Shown: positions 43,345 to 52,653, counted from the first letter of the stretch. The stretch: 64,000 nt of DNA from Cohnella abietis (GCF_004295585.1 NZ_AP019400.1:4500001-4564000), one strand, 5' to 3'. A program made the numbers and translations. The notes: generated from the sequence alone by a model not told the origin.

Positions 43345-44298
43345 TTAGAGTTTTTCTGCGATTCTTAATTTGGAAGACCTTGCCCGAGGATTAATTTCCA
43401 GTTCCTGTTCTGTAGGCAATATCGGCTTGCGAGGTGTCAGCTTCAGCCTTCCCTCTCCACCACCGCACACGCATAAAGGAAAATCCGTTGGGCAGCTACA
43501 GCGTGCAACTTCCTTAGCAAAGGCCGTCTTACATATACGATCCTCCAGAGAGTGGAACGTAATTACGGCTACTCTTCCACCAGGGCTTAAACAATCAATC
43601 GTTTGTTCCAGTGCATCATTGAAAGCTCCAAGCTCATCATTCACTGCAATTCTTAATGCTTGAAAAGAACGTTTAGCTGGATGAGGACCCGTACGCCGAG
43701 TCGCCGCTGGGATCGATAATTTAATTAGCTCAGCTAGCTCACCTGTTTTTTCTATCGGAGCCTTAGTGCGCGCTTTAACGATATTCGCCGCTATTTTGCG
43801 AGCAAATTTCTCTTCACCGAAATCCCTCAGAATATTAGAGATTTCTCGCTCATCCCACTCATTCACAATTTCTTTGGCTGTTAGGGATTGCTCACGATCC
43901 ATTCTCATATCCAATTCGGCATCCAGGTTATAGCTAAAGCCACGATCAGCTTCATCCAACTGCGGGCTAGATACTCCAAGATCGAACAGAATGCCATCGA
44001 CTTGGGGAACACCATTATTCTCTGGAACTCCTGCTTCGCGAAGCGCCATTTTCAGATGCCGGAAATTACTTTTCACCAAAGTGACGACATCGCCATAAGC
44101 AGCTAATCGCTCACGCGCATTGGCGAGGGCGGCCTCATCCTGATCTAAAGCGATCAACCTACCTTGTGGTCCGAGCTGTGAAGCGATGAGCTCACTATGT
44201 CCCGCACCACCTAGTGTACAATCGACATATATTCCGTCTGGACGTATGTTCAAGCCTTTAACTGATTCCTCTTTCAATACGGTTACATGATGAAACAT
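43345..44298 (-). CDS. rsmH: 16S rRNA (cytosine1402-N4)-methyltransferase
   Basis: Methylates 16S rRNA C1402 in the P site. The 317-residue protein begins FHHVTVLKEESVKGLNI and has the SAM-binding VDCTLGGAGHSELI, LFDLGVSSPQLDEADRGFSY and RVAVITFHSLEDRI motifs. It stands between mraZ and ftsL as in nearly all dcw clusters. Confidence 0.97.
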   Translation of the reverse strand: MFHHVTVLKEESVKGLNIRPDGIYVDCTLGGAGHSELIASQLGPQGRLIALDQDEAALANARERLAAYGDVVTLVKSNFRHLKMALREAGVPENNGVPQVDGILFDLGVSSPQLDEADRGFSYNLDAELDMRMDREQSLTAKEIVNEWDEREISNILRDFGEEKFARKIAANIVKARTKAPIEKTGELAELIKLSIPAATRRTGPHPAKRSFQALRIAVNDELGAFNDALEQTIDCLSPGGRVAVITFHSLEDRICKTAFAKEVARCSCPTDFPLCVCGGGEGRLKLTPRKPILPTEQELEINPRARSSKLRIAEKL

Positions 44299-44372
44299 AT
44301 TTACTGCCTCCCGGCACCCTCAAATGGGCCCGTCTTTTCTTTTTATGTATAGTTCTATAAGTTGTAAACAAG

Positions 44373-44810
44373 CTAAAAGTTAAAATCAAAATCGACCAGC
44401 TTCTCAGCGATTTCGTTAAAGGAGTCCTCAGACTGCTGAGAATATGCCTCCCATGTCGCTTTGTCCCATATTTCTACCCTACTTGATACTCCAATGACTG
44501 TGCATTCCTTATCCAGCTTGGCATAAGCACGTAAGTGAGTCGGTACGTTTACCCTTCCCTGTTTATCCCACTCACATTCGGAAGCACCAGAGAAAAGTAG
44601 TCTTGAGAAAGCTCTTGCGTTGGCAGCCATGGAGGGCAACGTTTTAATTTTCTGTTCAAGCTGTGCCCACTCTTCGCGCGGATAAACAAATAAGCAATTG
44701 TCTAATCCACGAGTGACAATGAAATCGGTGCCCAGAGCTTCGCGAAATTTCACCGGAATAATAATGCGTCCCTTATCGTCGATGCTATGCTGAAATTCGC
44801 CTAAAAACAT
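44373..44810 (-). CDS. mraZ: Transcriptional regulator MraZ
   Basis: AbrB-fold regulator at the head of the dcw cluster. The 145-residue protein has two copies of the DxxxR fold motif: DDKGRIIIPVKFRE and DKQGRVNVPTHLRAYA. The ATG at 44810 gives the standard start FLGEFQHSIDDKGR; a longer upstream frame would cross the operator repeats. The MraZ-type repeats directly upstream suggest autoregulation. Confidence 0.96.
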   Translation of the reverse strand: MFLGEFQHSIDDKGRIIIPVKFREALGTDFIVTRGLDNCLFVYPREEWAQLEQKIKTLPSMAANARAFSRLLFSGASECEWDKQGRVNVPTHLRAYAKLDKECTVIGVSSRVEIWDKATWEAYSQQSEDSFNEIAEKLVDFDFNF

Positions 44811-44830
44811 AAGCTCCTTGCACCTCCCCC

Positions 44831-44864
44831 ATTTCACACCACTTTCCACCACTTTAAACCACTT
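44831..44864 (-). promoter_or_regulatory. MraZ operator repeats
   Basis: The minus strand carries three direct repeats, AAGTGGTTTA, AAGTGGTGGA and AAGTGGTGTG, followed by AAATGGG, with 10-bp period. This resembles the AAAGTGG/TGGG-type tandem MraZ boxes known upstream of mraZ in other bacteria. They lie 21-54 bp before the start codon. Confidence 0.8.
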
Positions 44865-44887
44865 ATGTTGATATTCGCGCCACAAAA

Positions 44888-44917
44888 TAAAAATCCTGCT
44901 ACATAAGCAGGATTTTA
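44888..44917 (-). terminator. Terminator downstream of the DUF4349 gene
   Basis: Stem AATCCTGCT / AGCAGGATT with a 5-base loop, followed by TTTTTATTTT on the minus strand. It separates the upstream lipoprotein gene from the dcw cluster. Confidence 0.85.
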
Positions 44918-44937
44918 ATAAAATTTATTTTACGAGA

Positions 44938-46095
44938 TTAACGATCCTCGACTTTAGGCTCTTGCTCTTCTGAATGCATTTTGTTATCCGCTGAAGTTTC
45001 TGGCACCTCTGATCCAGCCTCGTTTAAGGTGATATCCCTTCTATTCCATGCTTTTCTTCTCTCTTCTGAGGTTTCCCGCATTGTCGCTTTACGCTTTCGC
45101 ACGAAATAGAACGTTGGGATTCCAATGACTGCAACAACAATTATCAGGGGAAGTATTGCGGCAACAACAACGACTAGCCCTTCACCAAATTGTCTTAAAG
45201 CTTTAGTACTACCTGATAAGGCATCGGACAAGCGTTGACCAAAGCTTTTTCCATTGTCTGTTTTTTCTTCTGCAATTTCTGTTAAGCCTGTTGGCTGGTA
45301 GAGACGCAGGTTGATTGTGGAGAAGGAAACATTCTGATCTAGAAACCGAATTCGTCCTTTAATTTGCTCGATCTCCTCTTGGATTTGCGCAAGCTGGTTA
45401 GAGAACTTAACTAGATCATCCGTTTTCGTTGCTTTGTCCATAAAGCCTAGCATTCGAGACTCAACGACTTGCTTCGCTTTAAGACGAGCATCGAGATCCA
45501 CGAATTCCTCTGTCACATCGCTTCCCTCAACCTCGCGCTCGAACTTTAAGCTTTTTATTTTCTGTAATTTCTCAAGGAAGGGAGAGAAGCCTTCGGATGG
45601 CACTTTAATGACGTATGTCGCACCAACCTCATCTTTATTCCGGCTATCCGAAAACTGCAGCACATACGCTCCGCCTAAATGAATGAGATTAAGCAACTCT
45701 TCCTCCACCGTCTTAAAATTCTCCACCTTCATAACTAGGCTCGCCCGATAAATAACCTTACGGCCATAGCCTGCATTCGCATCCGCAATCGGACCTATTC
45801 CTCCTAACGCTGTACTTGGACTGGCAGAGCTTGAATAGGCTCCCTTAACCGCTACTGCCCCAGACGATTCTGACGGAGCTTCATTGGCAGTGTTCGCCGT
45901 TAAGAGTGACTTGGTTTGATAAGAATCTGTTCGACTCAATTTATCCATTGCGTTGCTATCTGACTCTACTCCTCTTTCCGTAAATGAGGATGCATTTTCA
46001 TTGCCGCTCCCGCTGCATGCTGTCAAACCTAACAGTAAAGCAGCCATTAGTAACAAAATACTGCTTCGTACCATTCGAACCAAGTTCCCCATCAT
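44938..46095 (-). CDS. DUF4349 lipoprotein
   Basis: The 385-residue protein has an N-terminal lipoprotein signal with lipobox GLTAC and a Ser/Asn-rich spacer after it. The DUF4349 domain covers about residues 110-320, with coiled-coil parts (FSNQLAQIQEEIEQIKGRI), followed by a membrane segment at about residues 310-335 and a charged cytoplasmic tail (RKRKATMRETSEERRKAW). Function unknown. The lipid anchor plus a C-terminal transmembrane helix suggest a protein that stays at the membrane surface. The start at 46095 has a GGGGG site eight bases upstream. Confidence 0.85.
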   Translation of the reverse strand: MMGNLVRMVRSSILLLMAALLLGLTACSGSGNENASSFTERGVESDSNAMDKLSRTDSYQTKSLLTANTANEAPSESSGAVAVKGAYSSSASPSTALGGIGPIADANAGYGRKVIYRASLVMKVENFKTVEEELLNLIHLGGAYVLQFSDSRNKDEVGATYVIKVPSEGFSPFLEKLQKIKSLKFEREVEGSDVTEEFVDLDARLKAKQVVESRMLGFMDKATKTDDLVKFSNQLAQIQEEIEQIKGRIRFLDQNVSFSTINLRLYQPTGLTEIAEEKTDNGKSFGQRLSDALSGSTKALRQFGEGLVVVVAAILPLIIVVAVIGIPTFYFVRKRKATMRETSEERRKAWNRRDITLNEAGSEVPETSADNKMHSEEQEPKVEDR

Positions 46096-46188
46096 CGCCA
46101 TTTCCCCCTTTTGCTATCTGACAGCATAGACGCAAATAAAAAGGGAAATGTTTCCTGAAATGATATTAAATCAAGAATTAAGCAATTT

Positions 46189-46524
46189 CTAATTGGATTC
46201 TAATGAGACAGCTGGCAAATGTGAGACAATAACCTCATGGAGTGTAATTTTATTAGCGATGACCATCTCGCTATTGTCTCCCTCCTTACGTTCGGCATGT
46301 GCATGACTGAACGAATCGCTTTGTACCCATGCATCGAATGCCTTTTTGTTGTCCCAAGTCGTACAAACCTGATATTCCTCGTGGTCCTCTAGACTCTCAG
46401 TTTGGAGTAGCTCCATTCTTACAAAGCCAGGAAATGTATGCACATTTTTCGGTGTCTTAAATCGTTCCCTAATGAAGCCTCCATACCCGAGCTTAACCTG
46501 AATCGTATTGGTTACTATGATCAT
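46189..46524 (-). CDS. Heme-degrading monooxygenase, HmoA/IsdG-like (ABM domain)
   Basis: The 111-residue ferredoxin-like alpha-beta barrel protein has VTNTIQVKLGYGGFIRERF, FPGFVRMELLQ, and YQVCTTWDNKKAFDAWVQSD followed by FSHAH. The Asn near residue 6, the Trp and the C-terminal His match IsdG/HmoA enzymes that open heme to release iron. Its start overlaps the stop of the ankyrin gene by 4 bp. Two Fur boxes upstream of the pair support iron-regulated expression. Confidence 0.85.
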   Translation of the reverse strand: MIIVTNTIQVKLGYGGFIRERFKTPKNVHTFPGFVRMELLQTESLEDHEEYQVCTTWDNKKAFDAWVQSDSFSHAHAERKEGDNSEMVIANKITLHEVIVSHLPAVSLESN

Positions 46525-46970
46525 AGACTAGCCCTCCTTACTAAATTCCCAAAGCTGTTTGCTTCTAATTGTGCTAAATACTCATATACAGACTTGGCTC
46601 TCGCACCGCCTATTGCAGCATGTCGGATGAGCGGTATTTCATGTGGGCCGAGTGCATCAGCCATATAAGGGAACTGCTTGATCATAAGCTTCACAATCTC
46701 TAACTGACCAAGCATTGCCGCCGTAAAAATATCCAGTCGCGCACCTCGTCGCAATAAATACTCTGCGATATCTCGCCGACCCACGTGAGCAGCAGCTCCC
46801 AGGCCAGTTTCCCAGTCTGAGCCACCCCAATTCATCGATGCGTGCAGCAAGCCCGGCTCGTAATCCAGCATTTCTTCTACTTTCTGAAGATCCACATGGG
46901 CCGCGCTTATAAACTCACATACAAGCTCAGTCTCAATGGACGCGAACGGCTTACGTGATATTAAATTCAT
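46521..46970 (-). CDS. Ankyrin-repeat protein
   Basis: The 149-residue protein is predicted to hold about three or four ankyrin repeats, for example AAAHVGRRDIAEYLLRRGAR and AAMLGQLEIVKLMIKQFP, with GPHEIPLIRHAAIGG as a later one. No signal peptide, so cytoplasmic. It is the first gene of a two-gene Fur-regulated operon with the heme monooxygenase. It may be a partner or chaperone of that enzyme; this is inferred from the coupling alone. Confidence 0.85.
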   Translation of the reverse strand: MNLISRKPFASIETELVCEFISAAHVDLQKVEEMLDYEPGLLHASMNWGGSDWETGLGAAAHVGRRDIAEYLLRRGARLDIFTAAMLGQLEIVKLMIKQFPYMADALGPHEIPLIRHAAIGGARAKSVYEYLAQLEANSFGNLVRRASL

Positions 46971-47055
46971 CCTTTCAGCTCCTCCCTGTTTTTTTGTTGA
47001 AAATCCTAGCTATATCCGGATGCTTAATTTATATCTTGCAGCACCATAACGTTCA

Positions 47056-47109
47056 CTTAGTGAGAATCATTTTCAATTAGAACTTTACATGATAATGAGA
47101 ATCATTGTC
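47056..47109 (-). promoter_or_regulatory. Tandem Fur boxes
   Basis: GATAATGAGAATCATTGTC (47091-47109) matches the 19-bp Fur consensus GATAATGATAATCATTATC at 17 positions. A second, weaker box, CTTAGTGAGAATCATTTTC, lies at 47056-47074, 35 bp away. TTGACA overlaps the first box on the minus strand and may be the -35 element of the ankyrin/hmo operon. Confidence 0.88.
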
Positions 47110-47124
47110 AATATTTTTTGGAAA

Positions 47125-47177
47125 TAAAAAAAAGAACGCGTATTCCATCGAATGTTAACGATGGAATACACGTTCTC
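47125..47177 (-). terminator. Terminator downstream of ahcY
   Basis: Long stem GAACGTGTATTCCATCG / CGATGGAATACGCGTTC with one mismatch, followed by an eight- or nine-base T-run on the minus strand, 23 bp after the ahcY stop. Confidence 0.92.
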
Positions 47178-47199
47178 AATTATTTTATTAGTAGGCTTA

Positions 47200-48462
47200 T
47201 TAGTGCGATGCCCAGCTGTCTAAGTAAGCTTTCTGATCTTCTGACAATGTATCAATCTGAATACCGAGGGATTGCAGCTTCGTACGAGCGACTAGCTCAT
47301 CAAGCTCGTAAGGGACATTAACAACCTTGCTTCCGATATTCTCATAATTTTCGTTAACGTATCTGAGTGCAATGGCTTGAAGCGCGAATGTCATATCCAT
47401 GATCTCAGCCGGATGTCCGTCTCCTGCAGCCAGGTTAACTAGACGTCCCTCAGCAAGAACATATATTTTACGTCCATCCTTCAAGACATACTCTTCGATA
47501 TTTTTACGGACGACACGCTTGGAGACGGACAATGCTGCCAGCTCCACCAGATTAACCTCGATATCGAAGTGTCCCGCATTGGAAAGGATAGCTCCATCCT
47601 TCATATTAGCAATGTGCTCTCCGCGAATGACGTCCTTGTTGCCTGTCACTGTTACGAAGAATTCGCCAACTTTCGCCGCTTCCTCCATCGACAGAACAGT
47701 AAAGCCATCCATATAGGCTTCTACAGCGCGAATGGCGTCGATCTCAGTAACGACAACGTTTGCTCCAAGACCTTTAGCTCTCATAGCAACACCTTTACCG
47801 CACCAGCCATATCCATTTACTACGACTGTTTTTCCTGCAACAACAAGGTTAGTTGTCCGGTTAATTCCATCCCATACGGATTGACCAGTACCATAGCGAT
47901 TGTCGAACAAGTATTTACAGAAGGCATCGTTAACAGCTACCATAGGGAATTTCAGAGAGCCGTCCTTTTCCATAGCTTTAAGACGCAAAATCCCTGTTGT
48001 CGTTTCCTCTGCCCCGCCCCGAACTTTAGCGAGTAGATCTTGCCGCTCTGAATGGAGAATCGACACAAGATCTCCTCCATCATCGATAATAAGGTCCGGC
48101 TTTGTTTCCAAAGCTTTGACCATTAAGTCTTTATATTCCTGCGGCTCTGGATTGTATTTGGCGTATACTGCAATTCCGTCCTCTACAAGAGCAGCACATA
48201 CATCATCTTGAGTGGATAGCGGATTACTTCCGGTAATGACAACCTCTGCGCCGCCAGCTTGAACGACTTTAGCTAAATAGGCTGTTTTTGCTTCCAAGTG
48301 AAGCGATATCGCAACACGTAACCCTTTGAACGGCTGGTCACGCTCAAATTCCTTACGTATTTGGTTTAGAACCGGCATGTGGGCCTGCACCCAATCAATT
48401 TTCAGCTTGCCTTCTGGTGCTAATGAAGGGTCACGCACAATGCTAGTTAGTGCCGTTTTCAT
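47200..48462 (-). CDS. ahcY: Adenosylhomocysteinase
   Basis: Splits S-adenosylhomocysteine to adenosine and homocysteine in the methyl cycle. The 420-residue protein has IDDGGDLVSILH, the active-site DNRYGTGQSVWDGI and the NAD-binding GYGWCGKGVAMRAKGLGA. B. subtilis uses the Pfs/LuxS route instead, so its presence is a real difference from that model. The ATG at 48462 has GGAGGAATT upstream. It stands alone with its own terminator. Confidence 0.96.
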   Translation of the reverse strand: MKTALTSIVRDPSLAPEGKLKIDWVQAHMPVLNQIRKEFERDQPFKGLRVAISLHLEAKTAYLAKVVQAGGAEVVITGSNPLSTQDDVCAALVEDGIAVYAKYNPEPQEYKDLMVKALETKPDLIIDDGGDLVSILHSERQDLLAKVRGGAEETTTGILRLKAMEKDGSLKFPMVAVNDAFCKYLFDNRYGTGQSVWDGINRTTNLVVAGKTVVVNGYGWCGKGVAMRAKGLGANVVVTEIDAIRAVEAYMDGFTVLSMEEAAKVGEFFVTVTGNKDVIRGEHIANMKDGAILSNAGHFDIEVNLVELAALSVSKRVVRKNIEEYVLKDGRKIYVLAEGRLVNLAAGDGHPAEIMDMTFALQAIALRYVNENYENIGSKVVNVPYELDELVARTKLQSLGIQIDTLSEDQKAYLDSWASH

Positions 48463-48486
48463 ATCCTAATTCCTCCAAGTTGTTTT

Positions 48487-50130
48487 CTAACCGTTAGTCT
48501 TGCCTTCTACCAATCGTTGCCCGCCAGTTATCTCGTAGGGCACTTCCATCCAACGTGTGAGCCATTCCGTACCGAAACGATTCCAGAAATGTACGGTTCC
48601 ATATACTCTCTCTTGGGGTTTATCCAATGGCTTGAGAGACTGATGGATGCGATCCCATTGACGAACTGATGCCTCGTGCTGCTTGGCAATCGCATCTACT
48701 GAGCGTGACTCTAAATAAGCCATTTGCTCCAATATTTTGTCTCGGTTTTTCTCAGCCAAAGTCGCCAGACCGGACTGAAGAGATGACACTGTAGCCATGA
48801 TTGGCTCATATAAATCTATGAATTGCTGCTTAACGAGCTGGAATTTCAAATCTAAATTCCATTCATCCTGCTTACCTAGCCACTCTGATTTTCTATTCTC
48901 CCAGTCGCTCATTGCTTCTTCTGCAGTTAGTGAGAATTTATCTAGGAGCTTCGTAACGTTATCTTCTAAATAAGTAAAGGATTGACGAGGCACTAACAGC
49001 GGCATAGACATGCCGAACTCTTGAAACGCAGGATTAAGAATCGCCCAATAAGCCAACTCAGAAGGACCCAGAACGACTGCTAACACAGGGAGTAGAAAAT
49101 CCTGCATAAGAGGACGTGATAGCGCATTTGTACTCAACCGATCAGGACAATGGTCGGTGTGCTCCAGCATTTGATCGAGAGTGAAGGAAACATTGCCCCT
49201 ACGATCGATAAAGCGATCGCCTTCTCTATGCAGCAGCAGCCTACCCCGATCATGGTTAAGAAACAGGTTAGCCCCGCCTGTAGCCGTCTCTGCCTGCAGC
49301 TCGAAGCCACGGCTCTGAACCTGACTCTCGCCAGCTTTCAGTGCAGTCTCTAGCTCAGAGTTCCTTACAATAAGCTCACGGAACATCGGCCCTTCTAGTG
49401 TACGCAGGTTGGAATCATCTGCATCTAGCAGAACCAATCCCTGACTGCCGAACCAATCTGCCAGCAAACGTGCGAACGCCAAGCTTAAAGAAGGGGCATC
49501 CGTAACGTGGCTTTGTAGACGTTCCAGCAAGGCAGGCTTGAATTCGGTATCCGGTAATTGGGCGGCTAGCTCCTGCAAGGCCGTTTCCCAATGCTGCATC
49601 GTCAATGAAGTCCTGCTAACAGCAAGCCGAGGTCCTTCCGGACGTTCAATCCGAATTCGTCGAACCCCGCCCTCAGAGGTTTGTATATTTACATGATTCG
49701 CTTCATCGAAATCATGATCCTCACCTGCAATCCAGAATACAGGCACGACGGGTCTTCCTAATCTTTTTTCCGCTTCACGAGCGGTTTGCACAACCGATAG
49801 TGCCTTGTAAAAAATGAGCAAAGCACCGCCGAACAGGCCGGCTTGCTGGCCCCCGACGACGACTAGACAATTCGCTTGATCTAGCTTATCTAGAGATTTA
49901 GCCGATTCGGCGTAATAAGGAAGCTTTTCTTGGTAAGCTCTTAATGCTTTTGTTACCTGCTGCAAATCTGCGCGCGACGAAATTGTTTCGTCTAGGTTTG
50001 CAGCTCTTTCCACCCAATCGTCATCTTGGGAAGGATGTTTACCAAATAATTCGTTGACGTCAGAGTCACCTAATCTGTAACGCTCCGCTATGGAGGTACG
50101 ATTGGGCTCTGTGAGAAATGAGATGTTCAA
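48487..50130 (-). CDS. bshC: Bacillithiol biosynthesis cysteine-adding enzyme
   Basis: Last step of bacillithiol synthesis, adding cysteine to GlcN-malate. The 547-residue protein contains VVGGQQAGLFGGALLIFYKA, PVFWIAGEDHDFDEANHV and LGPSELAYWAILNPAFQEFG, all typical of BshC (YllA), and a coiled coil near residues 400-480. A TTG start at 50130 with a GGGGGG stretch upstream is used. In B. subtilis it also lies just upstream of mraZ; here ahcY and four other genes separate them. Confidence 0.94.
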   Translation of the reverse strand: MNISFLTEPNRTSIAERYRLGDSDVNELFGKHPSQDDDWVERAANLDETISSRADLQQVTKALRAYQEKLPYYAESAKSLDKLDQANCLVVVGGQQAGLFGGALLIFYKALSVVQTAREAEKRLGRPVVPVFWIAGEDHDFDEANHVNIQTSEGGVRRIRIERPEGPRLAVSRTSLTMQHWETALQELAAQLPDTEFKPALLERLQSHVTDAPSLSLAFARLLADWFGSQGLVLLDADDSNLRTLEGPMFRELIVRNSELETALKAGESQVQSRGFELQAETATGGANLFLNHDRGRLLLHREGDRFIDRRGNVSFTLDQMLEHTDHCPDRLSTNALSRPLMQDFLLPVLAVVLGPSELAYWAILNPAFQEFGMSMPLLVPRQSFTYLEDNVTKLLDKFSLTAEEAMSDWENRKSEWLGKQDEWNLDLKFQLVKQQFIDLYEPIMATVSSLQSGLATLAEKNRDKILEQMAYLESRSVDAIAKQHEASVRQWDRIHQSLKPLDKPQERVYGTVHFWNRFGTEWLTRWMEVPYEITGGQRLVEGKTNG

Positions 50131-50350
50131 AGGGAGAATTCCCCCCGATCTGTCGTTGTGTTATCAATTTGATTGTACACAACAGCAGATAGCTCGTCAA
50201 AAGTTTTACATCCAAAAATGATTACTTATTGGTATAGATTTAAAATAATAATAAAGGGTTAGAGGAATAGAGGGAGATTTTGCATCGTATTTGCTCAAGT
50301 ATACGTCCATGGTCTTCGCAATGCTTGGGCTATCGGTCACATAAAAGGAA

Positions 50351-50740
50351 CTAGCCGGAAGGAAAGAACAGCTCCAGCAGCGTAAGTGGAATATAGAGAA
50401 AGGCTAAACCGAAAAAAGATATTCTCCATATGGCCCTAGTCACCTTGTTTATATCCACTTTCCCATTCATGCGGTTCTGCGCGTTTCCAATCAAGCCTGC
50501 ACCTATTAGCATCAATAAGAAAATGAAGAAAAGCCCAAATCCTGTATTCAGGCGCAAATTAATTAACATTGCAATGTATCCTATCAAAAATACATTTGTT
50601 ACATCCATCGCAAGACGAATAGCACGCTTCCTATCTCCCCGACGATAATAAGATACGAAGTAGACAAGAAGGAACGGAATAAAAGGAATGGTGGCCAGAT
50701 ACGCATACGACTGTGCTAGCGATTTCCATATGGGGCCCAT
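50351..50740 (-). CDS. DUF3397-family membrane protein
   Basis: The 129-residue protein has four hydrophobic segments at about residues 15-32, 48-62, 68-88 and 104-124, and a basic loop between the first two (YYRRGDRKRAIRLA). DUF3397 proteins are found next to bshC and panE in Bacilli. Function unknown. It starts 22 bp after the panE stop. Confidence 0.8.
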   Translation of the reverse strand: MGPIWKSLAQSYAYLATIPFIPFLLVYFVSYYRRGDRKRAIRLAMDVTNVFLIGYIAMLINLRLNTGFGLFFIFLLMLIGAGLIGNAQNRMNGKVDINKVTRAIWRISFFGLAFLYIPLTLLELFFPSG

Positions 50741-50762
50741 CGTTTATACCCCTTCCCTAAAA

Positions 50763-51686
50763 TTAATTGATGGCTTTGATAAGGGCTGTAACCGCTTCAT
50801 TCCAAGGCGCTTGCTTGCCTTGTTGGGTTGCTATCCTACAAATCGCGCCGTTAATATATTCAATCTCAGTTTCTTTATGTAGGACAACGTCTTGCAGCAT
50901 GGAGGATTCATTATGACTGGTTGCAGAGCACACATTCAATACTGTATCCCATAGTTCAGCTTCAGATTGCTTGCCCAAGCCATAGTCTCTTAATATGTCC
51001 AACGTTTCATCGAACAAAGCCTTCATTAGCTCTAAGCGAGCAGCTGATTTGGTTAGCTCGCCGTTGCGAATACGCATGATTGCAGTAAGCGGATTAATAA
51101 TGGCGTTGATTAACAGCTTCCGCAAAATAGCTTCTCCCAACTCTTTCGACAAAAAAGCGGAAAATCCTGCCTGTTTCAATGATTGTTCAAGGAATGATAA
51201 TAGATGTGGATCAATATCACTATTATCACTTAAACGAGTTTCACCGTGCCCAGTATGGCGCACAGTCGTCGCGTCTAGTCGATGTGCTCCTTCTGTTGTA
51301 ACGGCTACAATCAATCTTCTTCCAGGCAAAGCCTGCTCCAGCAGCTCCACATGTCCCACTCCATTCTGGAAAAGAACAAGCGCTCCACCTACCGGAATGA
51401 TAGAGGCTAGCTTTGTAAGTAGCTCCGAAGTAAGTGCTGTTTGCTTAACAGCGAGGAGGACAACTCTATTGTCCGAAGAAGTTACCTCTTCTAGCGAACA
51501 AGCATGAATTGTAACGCTGTTTAACGAATTTCCAGTATGATCCTCTATCGTAATTCCAACACTATTCACAAGGGCTGCCTGGCTATCAGTTCGCGTCCAC
51601 AGAACACAGCTGCATCCGGAAGCTTTGAGCTTGCCGGCGAGCAGCAGTCCTAAAGATCCTCCGCCCAATACTGCAATTGTAGTCAT
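50763..51686 (-). CDS. panE: 2-dehydropantoate 2-reductase
   Basis: NADPH-dependent ketopantoate reductase in pantothenate and CoA synthesis. The 307-residue protein has the Rossmann start IAVLGGGSLGLLLAGKL, VLFQNGVGHVE, and the catalytic-lysine segment LRKLLINAIINPLTAI near residue 175. The ATG at 51686 has AAGAGGA upstream. CoA is also a thiol cofactor pathway, and panE-bshC linkage is common in Bacilli. Confidence 0.93.
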   Translation of the reverse strand: MTTIAVLGGGSLGLLLAGKLKASGCSCVLWTRTDSQAALVNSVGITIEDHTGNSLNSVTIHACSLEEVTSSDNRVVLLAVKQTALTSELLTKLASIIPVGGALVLFQNGVGHVELLEQALPGRRLIVAVTTEGAHRLDATTVRHTGHGETRLSDNSDIDPHLLSFLEQSLKQAGFSAFLSKELGEAILRKLLINAIINPLTAIMRIRNGELTKSAARLELMKALFDETLDILRDYGLGKQSEAELWDTVLNVCSATSHNESSMLQDVVLHKETEIEYINGAICRIATQQGKQAPWNEAVTALIKAIN

Positions 51687-51727
51687 CTTAAAAATCCTCT
51701 TCTCGCTTTTTCTATTACCATACCAAA

Positions 51728-51763
51728 GCAAAACCCGCGAGGATAGTCCCCCGCGGGCTTTGC
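51728..51763 (-). terminator. Terminator downstream of rsfA
   Basis: CCCGCG / CGCGGG stem with a 12-base loop and TTTT on the minus strand, between rsfA and panE. Confidence 0.8.
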
Positions 51764-51780
51764 TTACTACTTAAGCCAAG

Positions 51781-52425
51781 CTATTCAATACGTTCAAGAT
51801 TCCCATTAGCATCCATCTTAAATCTCGCACGATCCTCGTCTACTTCCTCAGATAGGAAAGCTAGCCGACGTGCACGATCCATAATGCGAATAAGCGCCTT
51901 GTAATCGTCGTTCACAACTCGATAATCCGTTTGCACTTCATTAACCTCTTTAGATAAGCGTTCATTTAATTCACGGAATTCACTCAACCGATCATCTTTA
52001 TCTTTTAATTCCTTTTCTAGGTGACGGATTTGTCGGCTCATTTCCTGTACAGTGCCTTTCCATTGGCGCAAATAGCGAATAATCGCTTCCAAAGACATGG
52101 ATTCCGCAGATAATAGCTCCGCTTTCACACCGTCTCCTTCTTCGACTACTAGACGATCCGCTGCAGAGATCGTGGAAATACCTTGTTTTTTAAGATAATT
52201 CCTTTTTTGGCGTTGTTGCTTTGCCATTCCGATAGCGTCGTCGTATTTTTTGCGAACACAACTATTCCATCGAAAACCGCAAGCTGCAGAAGTACGGGCA
52301 ATTCGTTGCCCCACTTCCTCAAATGCGGACAATTGGGTACTGCCTTCACGGATGTGGCGTAGGGTAACCTCAGCCAATATCAAATCATCATCCGGACTCC
52401 ATGCGTCTTGTCTGACAGCCGTCAT
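51781..52425 (-). CDS. RsfA-family prespore-specific transcriptional regulator (YlbO-like)
   Basis: The 214-residue protein has an N-terminal Myb/SANT-like DNA-binding domain (QDAWSPDDDLILAEVTLRHI, FEEVGQRIARTSAACGFRWN) and a C-terminal coiled coil of about 70 residues (MSRQIRHLEKELKDKDDRL). RsfA adjusts sigma-F-dependent gene expression in the forespore. Its position upstream of panE and bshC equals ylbO in B. subtilis. The ATG at 52425 has AAGGAGGAAAGG upstream. Confidence 0.9.
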   Translation of the reverse strand: MTAVRQDAWSPDDDLILAEVTLRHIREGSTQLSAFEEVGQRIARTSAACGFRWNSCVRKKYDDAIGMAKQQRQKRNYLKKQGISTISAADRLVVEEGDGVKAELLSAESMSLEAIIRYLRQWKGTVQEMSRQIRHLEKELKDKDDRLSEFRELNERLSKEVNEVQTDYRVVNDDYKALIRIMDRARRLAFLSEEVDEDRARFKMDANGNLERIE

Positions 52426-52653
52426 GGGTGCCTTTCCTCCTTAGGTATCACGTATATTTTGTTGCTTTCTTCATTTCTATGCCCGTAGTAGAATTCATAG
52501 AATCTATCGGATACTTCTATTTATATCCATTTTCCGTTTCACTATACCTTTATGTACCAAATCAGTGTGCCTAAAAGCCGAATACATAGTTAGTTGCAGG
52601 GTGGGAATATTATAAAAACATTAAAAGTTTGCCGTTTCGTCACGACTTGTTTG

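Noticed and set aside
44811..44885. Longer mraZ start giving 170 residues
   Set aside because: Would translate the MraZ operator repeats; the family start and ribosome binding site fit 44810.
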